From contig DATFDL010000424.1 of the NCBI GenBank assembly GCA_035252155.1, positions 1 through 12,373 of the forward strand: a stretch of 12,373 nt of DNA, given 5' to 3'. Positions within the stretch are counted from its first letter, which is position 1; each line of letters begins with the position of its first letter. The DNA comes from JAICLL01 sp035252155. GTDB taxonomy: Bacteria > Planctomycetota > Planctomycetia > Pirellulales > JAICIG01. Of the stretch, positions 1-5,568 are shown piece after piece. A program made the translations under genes and the position numbers. The notes beneath the pieces are model-generated. The model worked only from the letters and a program-made list of their open reading frames with translations, ran no database searches and had not been told where the DNA came from.

Positions 1-157
1 CGTCGAGCATTTTTTCGACCGGCTCGCCGGCCCGGTTTTTTAGCCGCCGCTGGGCCACGGCCTGATTCAGCGCGGCCACCAGGTGGTCGTCGGCCAGAGT
101 GAGCGGCGTGCGGCGCTCCGGGCAAACCAGAATGTCTAAGAGTTCCTTGTGGATCAC
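1..157 (-). CDS. Trm112-like small protein (UPF0434/YcaR family), 3' end cut off by window
   Basis: Only the first 52 codons are present; the gene leaves the window at base 1. The N-terminus reads IHKELLDILVCPERRTPL, the typical start of bacterial Trm112-like proteins (hydrophobic helix, then a CP turn). The family's C-terminal part, usually a YPI-DGIP motif, lies outside. Eukaryotic Trm112 activates methyltransferases; the role of the bacterial proteins is poorly defined. I chose the GTG at 157 because family members start M-I-x-x-E-L-L, and TAAGG (minus strand, 170-166) is a plausible ribosome site. An in-frame ATG at 217 would add 20 basic residues that do not look like the family. The single CP motif followed by Arg, rather than two CxxC pairs, suggests that zinc binding is lost. 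The family call is firm, the function unknown. Confidence 0.75.
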   Translation of the reverse strand, partial: MIHKELLDILVCPERRTPLTLADDHLVAALNQAVAQRRLKNRAGEPVEKMLD

Positions 158-474
158 GTGTGTCGCCTTATCTATTCTCTCTCGTCCGCCAGGTTTCGGC
201 CGGCCGGTTCGTTTCATAGCGGCGGCGGTGTGGGCAAGCTAACGCATTTATAAGGAAGTTGCCGATAGAGAACTAGTATCGGAAGCGCACTGATCGGTTT
301 CGGCGATCGAAACCCGCGTTTTTTCACATTCGACGTCTGTAGGGAACGCCCTCTGTGGCGTTCCGTGAACTGCGATTCGGCCTCGCGCCGCCCCACGCGG
401 AACGGCACGGAGTCCGTTCCCTACAGACGCATACCGGCCATTTCCCGGATGCGAGCTCCTCGCGAGGCAAACTT
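158..474. other. 317-base gap between divergent genes
   Basis: No gene is supported here. The gap separates the divergent Trm112-like and secreted-protein genes, so both promoters should lie in it. About a third is the inverted hairpin repeat at 334-429. I see no convincing -35/-10 pair for either gene, nor a tRNA or riboswitch. The open frame that enters the secreted-protein gene from a GTG at 355 begins inside the repeat and is not a credible start. Confidence 0.6.
334..429. repeat. REP/BIME-like inverted hairpin pair, family A copy 1
   Basis: Two 32-base arms (334-365 and 398-429) are inverted repeats matching at 28 of 32 positions, separated by 32 bases. Each arm has a GTAG head (339-342; complement CTAC at 421-424) followed by its own hairpin: GGAACGCC-(6)-GGCGTTCC on the left at 343-364, and a 7-bp version at 399-420 on the right. 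The same unit, with a central spacer identical at 27 of 32 positions, occurs at 9821-9916. GTAG plus a hairpin in inverted pairs is the layout of REP/BIME elements mobilised by REP-associated tyrosine transposases. No such transposase is in this window. Mobility is inferred; the repeat itself is directly visible. Confidence 0.85.
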
Positions 475-1119
475 ATGACGGTCAAACGTCCCTTCATCGC
501 GGCTGTGCTGATGGCCGCCTTCGCCGTACCGGCTGGAGCTGATGAGACCAGAACGGTGACCGACGCCAACGGGCAAACGTGGCGCGAGGTCCACCGCACC
601 ATTCAGCAGCCGGTCACCGAAACGCAGTGCCTGGAGCGGCAGCGCGTAGTCTATCAAGAAACCTGCGACGTGCAGATGTGCGACACAGTGCGGACCTACA
701 CCGTTCCGGTGACCGAATACCGCTGGGAGTCGTATTGGAAGGGGCGCTACAATCCCTTCGTGCAGCCCTACCTGGCGCAGCGGCTAGTGCCTTACACACG
801 GTGGGAGACGCGCACCGAAGCTGTGAAGGTGCCGGTGACGCGGCGGCAGGTGTTGCCCGTCACGCAGACCGTCAAGATGCCGTATACTACGCAACGAATC
901 GAGAATCACGACGTCGTGGTCAGCCGGCAGCTCATCAGCCCGAACCCGACCGCGGTGGCGGCAAGTCCAGCGCCTGCGGCACCGCCTATTGGCGGTGTCG
1001 CGCGATACAGCCCCGACGATCGGCGGCCGCCTAAAGCCGGCACTTCACCCTCGAGCCTACCATCGGCGGGCGGCAATGGTGCGGCAATCGCCACGGGCGG
1101 CAATAATCCCCGCCGCTAG
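475..1119 (+). CDS. Secreted protein with YTV-like motifs, function unknown
   Basis: A protein of 214 residues. Residues 1-22 are a signal peptide: basic start MTVKRPF, hydrophobic core, then AGA before DETR. The mature part has imperfect beta-strand-like repeats rich in Tyr, Thr, Val and Arg: YTVPVTEYRW (75-84), VPYTRWETRTEAVKVPVTRR (105-124) and LPVTQTVKMPYTTQR (127-141). These resemble the planctomycete YTV repeat (Pfam PF07639). Three cysteines (52, 64, 69) could form a disulfide. The tail from about 155 is low-complexity Pro/Ala/Gly/Ser. Such proteins are thought to sit in the periplasm or cell envelope; no enzymatic role is suggested. The ATG at 475 is preferred because it directly precedes the signal peptide and has GAGG a few bases upstream. 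The next gene ends convergently 29 bases downstream. Confidence 0.75.
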   Translation: MTVKRPFIAAVLMAAFAVPAGADETRTVTDANGQTWREVHRTIQQPVTETQCLERQRVVYQETCDVQMCDTVRTYTVPVTEYRWESYWKGRYNPFVQPYLAQRLVPYTRWETRTEAVKVPVTRRQVLPVTQTVKMPYTTQRIENHDVVVSRQLISPNPTAVAASPAPAAPPIGGVARYSPDDRRPPKAGTSPSSLPSAGGNGAAIATGGNNPRR

Positions 1120-1148
1120 CTGGTCGGAAGCCACTCCACCGCGAATGG

Positions 1149-1688
1149 TCATTTCTTCCAAGGGACATCAGCAAGCCCGGCGGCGCGGTTCGCCGACCGG
1201 GCCAGCACAAAGAGCAGATCGCTGAGCCGATTCAAGTAGACAGTGAGGTCGGGGGAGATCGCCTCGCGATCGGCCAACGTCACCAGCCGCCGCTCAGCTC
1301 GGCGGCAGACAGTCCGTGCCAGGTGCAACAGCGCGGCGGCACGAGTGCCGCCCGGCAGAATGAAGGCTTTGAGCGGTTCGAGCGCCTGTTCGTGCTGGTC
1401 GATGGCCGCTTCGAGCCGGGCAATGTGCTCGGCGGCGATGGTGTGAGTGCCCAGCCGCTGGGGATCGGGCGTGGCCAGCTCGGCGCCCAGGTCGAATAGT
1501 TCTTTCTGGATGTTGGCCAACAGCGCATCGAGCGGCATTTCGAGGGGCTCGCAGCGCACCAGGCCCAGCACGGCGTTGAGCTCGTCGACCGTGCCGTAGG
1601 CTTCGATCCGTGGATCGTCTTTGCGCACCCGCGGCCCGCCGAACAGCCCCGTGTCACCGCGATCGCCCGTCTTGGTGTAAATTTTCAT
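1149..1688 (-). CDS. PduO-type ATP:cob(I)alamin adenosyltransferase
   Basis: A cytosolic enzyme that transfers the adenosyl group of ATP to cob(I)alamin, making coenzyme B12 for enzymes such as methylmalonyl-CoA mutase. At 179 residues it has normal family length and shows the conserved blocks in order: TKTGDRGDTGLFGG (5-18, ATP-binding N-terminus), EAYGTVDELNAVLG (29-42), LPGGTRAAALLHLAR (111-125) continuing into CRRAERR (128-134), and YLNRLSDLLFVLAR (151-164). This is the PduO/MMAB helical-bundle type, unrelated to CobA/CobO. The start MKIYTKTGD is typical. No other cobalamin gene is nearby, so it probably serves B12 salvage alone. It is divergent from the beta-propeller gene (67 bases between starts) and convergent with the secreted-protein gene. 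No cobalamin riboswitch is visible. Confidence 0.93.
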   Translation of the reverse strand: MKIYTKTGDRGDTGLFGGPRVRKDDPRIEAYGTVDELNAVLGLVRCEPLEMPLDALLANIQKELFDLGAELATPDPQRLGTHTIAAEHIARLEAAIDQHEQALEPLKAFILPGGTRAAALLHLARTVCRRAERRLVTLADREAISPDLTVYLNRLSDLLFVLARSANRAAGLADVPWKK

Positions 1689-1754
1689 GGTCGGCTCGTA
1701 TACTGTCAGGTCGCTGAGGCAAGTTGATACCCCTGGTATTAGGATACGCTCGGA

Positions 1755-3029
1755 ATGAACGTCTTAAGAAAAGCAATTGCCTGGGTGCCACGGCATCCGT
1801 TGCGGCGCGCGTGGCTTCGAGATGTGCGACAGCGCAGCCGCCGCGACGGACGCCGTGCCCTTGTTACGCGCGCCCGTCGAAATGGAACCCCGCACGGCGT
1901 CCGCCGCGGCGAATTCGATCGAGCGTCAGTTCGATGCCCAGCGCGCCGCGGCGGATGCCGTGGCACCCTCTGTTGGACCTCGGTTTTTCCCATTATCGCC
2001 ATCCCACTGCTAATTTCGCTGTTCGTTACCACCGCGGCGAGCGCCGATGATTCAATCGAGCCGCGATACCTTTCGAACGTGCGGCAAGTGACCGAGGGGT
2101 TTGTGAAAGCGGGCGAAGGCTACTTCGCGCCCGATCAGAAGACCATTATCTATCAGGCCGTCACCGCCGACTATCCGTTCTACCAAATCTATACGCAACC
2201 GTTGGCCGGCGGCCGGCCCAAGCTCGTGAGCACGGGCAAGGGACGCACCACGTGCAGCTACTTCTCGCCCGACGGAAAGAGGATTCTGTACGCTTCCAGC
2301 CATCTCGATCCGCATCTGGCTCAGACCGAAGCCGACGAACGCAAGCGGCAAGCCGACGACGCCGCGGCGGGACGACGACGGCGATACGACTGGGTGTTCG
2401 ATCCCTCGATGGACATCTTTGAGGCCGACCGTGACGGCGGGCACCTGCGGCGGTTGACTGACGCACCGGGCTACGACGCCGAAGGGGCCTACTCGCCCGA
2501 CGGCAAATCGATCGCCTTTTGCAGCACGCGGGACGGCGACCCCGACATTTATTTGATGGACGCCGACGGCGGCCACGTGCGGCAGATCACCGACGCACCG
2601 GGCTACGACGGTGGGCCGTTTGTCTCGCCCGACGGCCGCTGGATTATTTTCCGCAGCGACCGCAAGCAAAAGGAAATGCTGCAGATTTATTGCATCGGCG
2701 TCGATGGCCGGCACGAAGTGGCGCTGACCGACAACGTGGGCGTCAACTGGGCGCCGTATTGGCATCCCACCGCGCCGTACATCATCTGGACGGGGGCCGA
2801 CCATTCCGATCCCACGAAGCGGCCCAACTACGATCTCTGGCTGCTCAAATATGAAGTGCGCGACGGGCAACTTGCGGCAGCCGGGCCGATCGAGCGCGTC
2901 ACCGATCACCCGACGGCCGATGTCCTGCCGGTGTTCTCGCCCGACGGCAAGCGGCTGATGTGGACCAGCAACCGCACCGACGACCATTCAAGCCAGCTTT
3001 GGATCGCGGATTTCAAGCTGCCGAAGTAG
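1755..3029 (+). CDS. Secreted TolB-like beta-propeller (PD40) protein with element-derived N-terminal insert
   Basis: The mature part carries repeated WD40-like/PD40 blades: YFSPDGKRILYAS, AYSPDGKSIAFCST followed by DGDPDIYLMDADGG, VSPDGRWIIFRSDR, and VFSPDGKRLMWTSNRT near the end. This is the TolB C-terminal-type propeller, usually a periplasmic binding or scaffold domain; the ligand is unknown. The N-terminus is odd. From the ATG at 1755 the frame reads MNVLRKAIA, then about 62 Arg-rich residues coded by the foldback repeat at 1783-1968, then a good secretion core FPIIAIPLLISLFVTTAASA with cleavage expected before DDS (residue 98). No ATG, GTG or TTG exists in frame between the repeat and the hydrophobic core, so expression seems to require reading through the repeat from 1755 (or GTG 1785, TTG 1800, GTG 1824). 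There is no clear ribosome site. Propeller call strong, start uncertain. Confidence 0.85.
   Translation: MNVLRKAIAWVPRHPLRRAWLRDVRQRSRRDGRRALVTRARRNGTPHGVRRGEFDRASVRCPARRGGCRGTLCWTSVFPIIAIPLLISLFVTTAASADDSIEPRYLSNVRQVTEGFVKAGEGYFAPDQKTIIYQAVTADYPFYQIYTQPLAGGRPKLVSTGKGRTTCSYFSPDGKRILYASSHLDPHLAQTEADERKRQADDAAAGRRRRYDWVFDPSMDIFEADRDGGHLRRLTDAPGYDAEGAYSPDGKSIAFCSTRDGDPDIYLMDADGGHVRQITDAPGYDGGPFVSPDGRWIIFRSDRKQKEMLQIYCIGVDGRHEVALTDNVGVNWAPYWHPTAPYIIWTGADHSDPTKRPNYDLWLLKYEVRDGQLAAAGPIERVTDHPTADVLPVFSPDGKRLMWTSNRTDDHSSQLWIADFKLPK
1783..1968. repeat. 186-bp nested foldback element inside the propeller gene's signal region
   Basis: The outer arms, 1783-1810 and 1941-1968, are 28-base inverted repeats with two mismatches (TT against GG); the tips are GGGTGCCACGGCATCCG and its complement. 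Inside them a second inverted repeat (1839-1858 and 1892-1911) matches at 19 of 20 positions. The length, 186, is exactly 62 codons and the reading frame crosses it without a stop. It does not start with GTAG and so is unrelated to the other repeats here. A clear target-site duplication is not visible; only CT on both flanks is shared. It could be a MITE or another foldback repeat. Insertion into an older signal peptide is inferred. Confidence 0.8.
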
Positions 3030-3031
3030 CA

Positions 3032-3130
3032 GTAGGGTGGGCCGAGCTTGCGAGTCCCACCTTTGGCAGCGCGACGCGGCAAGGTGCGATGTGACTGATG
3101 GTGGGACTCGTTTCACTCGTCCCACCCTAC
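3032..3130. repeat. REP/BIME-like inverted hairpin pair, family B
   Basis: The left unit has GTAG at 3032-3035, stem GGTGGGCC (3036-3043), a 10-base loop and GTCCCACC (3054-3061). The right unit, in opposite orientation, has GGTGGGAC (3100-3107), an 11-base loop, GTCCCACC (3119-3126) and CTAC (3127-3130). The right stem is a perfect 8 bp; the left has one mismatch. The element fills nearly all of the space between two convergent genes and could serve as a bidirectional transcription stop, although there is no U-tract. The last three bases of the thiamine gene's coding strand, TAG, are the TAG of the right GTAG head. A partial copy begins at 12350. Confidence 0.83.
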
Positions 3131-4803
3131 GACTTCTTAAGCAGCGATTTCAATTCGCGCACGGCCTGGCACGGGTCGGCGGCGCCCGTCACTGCGGCGC
3201 TCACGGCCACGCGCGTGAAGCCGGCTGCCAATACCTGCGGCAGGTTGCCGCGATCGATGCCGCCGATGGCAAACGCCGGTAGCGTTACCTCGGCCTGTAC
3301 CGCGCGGAGCAAATCAACGCCTCTCAGGGCATCGTGAGCAAACAATTTGGTCTGCGAAGCGAAGACCGGACCGACGCCGATGTAGTTCGCGCCGTCCAGC
3401 ACGGCCTGGCGGGCTTGATCGAGCGAATGCGTCGAAACGCCGATCAGCGCTTCCGCGCCTACAATTGCTCGGGCCTGGCCCACCGTCAGCTCTTCCTGGC
3501 CCACGTGCACTCCATCGGCCTGGGCCAGCCGCGCCAGGTCGGCTCGGTCGTTCATGATGAACAAGGTCGATGTACCACGCGTCAACTCGCGCAGTCGCCG
3601 GGCACGCCCTAGCAGCTCGCCGTCGGCTAGCCGCTTATCGCGAAGCTGAATCATATCGACGCCGGAGCACAGCAACGCTCGAATAAGTTTTTCAAAGGCT
3701 GTCAGGTTTTCACGACCATCGACCAGCACATAAAGCCTCGCCGCGTTCAAACGCCGCACGCTGGCGGCCGTGTTCGCCAGCGCGCGTTCGAGCGTATAGG
3801 TCTGATAGCGAAGTTGCTCCACTTCGGCGGCCATCGCCGGATCGACCATTTTTCCGAATTCTTCTAAGCTGCGGAGGGCTTCTTGCAGTCGCTTGGCATT
3901 GGCCGTCACCACGCTTGCCAAATCGGGCCGGCACGATTCGGCATCGGAACTGACCGTGGTTCCTACATCGGCCAGGGTGTCGCGCGCCGCCAACAGTTCA
4001 TCGGCCGGCAGGCGCCTGAGCGCCGCGGCCAGGCGGTGCCGCAACTCTTTCAGGCAGCTCATCAAATGTCGGTCGTTCAGCACAAACCGGGCGTAGTCTT
4101 CGGCAACCCTCAATCCCTCGCGTGCTCGATTGGCGGCCGCATCGAGCACGCGCCACGTTGCTGCCTCGATTTGGCCCTCGCCTTGTCGTCCCGTCGCCCT
4201 TTCACCTCCTCGCCTCTTCGCCCCCTCGCATTCGGTCGCCGGGGCATCGTTACACTCTGCCCCAGCCACCGGGTCAGTCGCCGTGTCGCCGTGTCGCCGT
4301 GTCGCCTCGTCGCCCCCTCGCCCTGTCGCCGGTTCCACCGCCACCCCGGCCACCGACTCGGCCGGTCGATAGCCGTACAGCCGATAAATTTCGCCGGCCA
4401 GGTCATCGGCATTCAAGCCACGCTCGACAAGCCACTGCGACAATTCGTGCCGCGCGGCCACCAGACCCAGCAAGACATGTTCGGTAGCCAAGACCAACGG
4501 ACGAGGAAAATCGGCCAGCAGCACTTCAGCGCCGGCCAGCATATCGCCCACGGCGGGCGAGAAATGCCCAGCTCGTTCGCCACACTGCGAAGCAATCGGC
4601 CGTAGCCCCGGCCAACGCTGTCGCACGTGTTCGAGTGTCACGCCTCGCCGCGCCAACATTTCGGCCGCCCGCGATTCGGCTTCGTCGAGCAGTCCCAGAA
4701 GCAATTCGGGGGGTTCCAAATCGGCAAAATCGTCTCCACTGGTCCAGGCGGCCGCGGCGGCAAATGCCCGAGCGGCGGCAGGCGTGAATTGATACCGGGG
4801 CAC
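3127..4803 (-). CDS. thiE: Clp_N-like / ThiD2 / ThiE fusion: thiamine-phosphate synthase
   Basis: A protein of 558 residues in three parts. Residues about 5-145 resemble the double Clp repeat of the ClpA/ClpC N-domain: LEPPELLLGLLDEAESRAAE at 29-48 and LATEHVLLGLVAARHELSQW at 105-124, compared with GTEHVLLGL in ClpC itself. A charged, repetitive linker spans 150-213. Residues about 215-345 (AANRAREGLRVAEDYARF, 223-240) match the helical ThiD2 domain often fused to ThiE. Residues 355-555 are the ThiE TIM barrel, which joins HMP-pyrophosphate and thiazole phosphate to give thiamine phosphate; visible motifs are QLRDK (386), NDR (418), GVHVGQEEL (431), IGVSTHS (454), GVGPVFASQTK (476) and AIGGI (512). 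ThiE alone is about 210 residues. Its stop codon lies in the repeat at 3032-3130. The ThiE call is very strong; the Clp_N-like call is good but the domain is diverged. Confidence 0.93.
   Translation of the reverse strand: MPRYQFTPAAARAFAAAAAWTSGDDFADLEPPELLLGLLDEAESRAAEMLARRGVTLEHVRQRWPGLRPIASQCGERAGHFSPAVGDMLAGAEVLLADFPRPLVLATEHVLLGLVAARHELSQWLVERGLNADDLAGEIYRLYGYRPAESVAGVAVEPATGRGGDEATRRHGDTATDPVAGAECNDAPATECEGAKRRGGERATGRQGEGQIEAATWRVLDAAANRAREGLRVAEDYARFVLNDRHLMSCLKELRHRLAAALRRLPADELLAARDTLADVGTTVSSDAESCRPDLASVVTANAKRLQEALRSLEEFGKMVDPAMAAEVEQLRYQTYTLERALANTAASVRRLNAARLYVLVDGRENLTAFEKLIRALLCSGVDMIQLRDKRLADGELLGRARRLRELTRGTSTLFIMNDRADLARLAQADGVHVGQEELTVGQARAIVGAEALIGVSTHSLDQARQAVLDGANYIGVGPVFASQTKLFAHDALRGVDLLRAVQAEVTLPAFAIGGIDRGNLPQVLAAGFTRVAVSAAVTGAADPCQAVRELKSLLKKS
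4178..4333 (-). repeat. Degenerate 8-base tandem repeats in the thiE fusion linker
   Basis: On the plus strand, 4278-4333 is seven consecutive octamers of the form TCGCCNNN, the first three being identical TCGCCGTG. A second, more decayed run of seven octamers fills 4178-4233. On the coding strand these give the linker residues (about 157-176 and 191-209), including GDEATRRHGDTAT. As 8 is not a multiple of 3, the peptide period is 8 residues per three units, and loss or gain of one unit would shift the frame ahead of the ThiD2 and ThiE domains. Confidence 0.75.
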
Positions 4804-4842
4804 GACTTATCGTCCTAACTCAAAGCGTCATCATTACTTGGC

Positions 4843-4871
4843 TTGCTTCAGCGTAGTTCGGCCGGTAGAAT
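4843..4871 (+). promoter_or_regulatory. Putative sigma-70-type promoter for the membrane protein-clpC operon
   Basis: TTGCTT (4843-4848), a 17-base spacer and TAGAAT (4866-4871) resemble a housekeeping -35/-10 pair on the plus strand. The start codon at 4918 would be about 40 bases downstream of the expected transcription start. I see no CIRCE or CtsR-like operator nearby. In such a GC-rich region this is a reasonable but unproven match. Confidence 0.4.
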
Positions 4872-4917
4872 TCCGCAACCGATGCCCTTGGCCTGGGAGA
4901 CGAAGGAGCGAAACCCT

Positions 4918-5547
4918 ATGCATGGCGCGTACACCCCGCGCATCCCCAGGCTGTGTTGTCTTTGGCCGGGTTTGCCACAATTGTGGATTGCGGGCGATTG
5001 GTCGGGTTTGGCGTTGGCGGTCGGCTTTGCTTGCCTTGTCAACCTATTATTACTGACCAGCCTGCATTGGACCGAGTGGCTTGATACCGGACTGAAAATT
5101 GCCGGTTGGACGGCGGTGAGCGTGCTTTGGTGCGCATCTGCTGTCAGCGGCTGGCGTTGGATGTCGCGGCAAAAACAAAGTGCGGCACGCGCCAGTGAAC
5201 AGGACTTGTTTCCGCGGGCTTTAGGGGAATACTTAAAGGGGAATTGGTACGAAGCAGAAGTGGTCTGCCACGATTTGTTGCGACGAGCCGTCGGCGATGT
5301 TGAAGCTCGGCTACTCTTGGCAACCTTGCTGCGGCGGACCCGGCGGTTTCCTGAAGCTCACGGTCAACTAGAGCAGCTCACGCGGCTCGATGCGGCGGCA
5401 GCCTGGGAAGCCGAAATTGCCAGTGAATACGAGCGACTGTCGGAGGCCGAAGAGCAAGTGGTTGCCGAAGCTTCGCAGTCGCTGGCAGAGATAAAAACAG
5501 AACATCCAATGGCCCAGGTGCCGCCGGCCCTGTCGTCGGCGGCGTAA
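4918..5547 (+). CDS. Small membrane protein with TPR-like domain, upstream partner of clpC
   Basis: A protein of 209 residues with two hydrophobic segments (about 30-48 and 59-78), predicted as a helical hairpin in the inner membrane, followed by a soluble helical part. Residues about 97-157 look like TPR-type helix pairs: FPRALGEYLKGNWYEAEVVC (98-117), then ARLLLATLLRRTRRFPEAHG (130-149). The C-terminal 40 residues are acidic and Ala/Glu-rich. I chose the ATG at 4918 for its AAGGAG site (4903-4908); the frame stays open back to 4843, which overlaps the putative promoter. The stop is 21 bases before clpC, so the two are very probably cotranscribed. No specific family is recognised. A link with ClpC, such as a membrane anchor or partner, is inferred from position only. 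Confidence 0.75.
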   Translation: MHGAYTPRIPRLCCLWPGLPQLWIAGDWSGLALAVGFACLVNLLLLTSLHWTEWLDTGLKIAGWTAVSVLWCASAVSGWRWMSRQKQSAARASEQDLFPRALGEYLKGNWYEAEVVCHDLLRRAVGDVEARLLLATLLRRTRRFPEAHGQLEQLTRLDAAAAWEAEIASEYERLSEAEEQVVAEASQSLAEIKTEHPMAQVPPALSSAA

Positions 5548-5568
5548 TTACAAAGACGGAGACCTGGA

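Noticed and set aside
158..217. Twenty-residue N-terminal extension of the Trm112-like protein from an ATG at 217
   Set aside because: In frame, but the added residues are basic and unlike the family, whose members start just before the ELL-IL-CP segment. The possibility is not excluded.
355..474. 40-residue N-terminal extension of the secreted protein from a GTG at 355
   Set aside because: It begins inside a repeat arm and would put 40 residues before an otherwise perfect signal peptide starting at 475.
1783..1968. Grouping the foldback element with the GTAG repeats
   Set aside because: It has no GTAG at the arm tips, is twice as long, and has a nested rather than paired-unit layout.
2052..2987. 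311-residue open frame antisense to the propeller gene
   Set aside because: Same reason: the sense frame has clear PD40 blades, and the antisense peptide shows only His/Val/Gly-rich mirror composition.
4178..4333. Possible CRISPR-like array
   Set aside because: Units are 8 bases, contiguous, without spacers, and lie in the linker of a coding gene.
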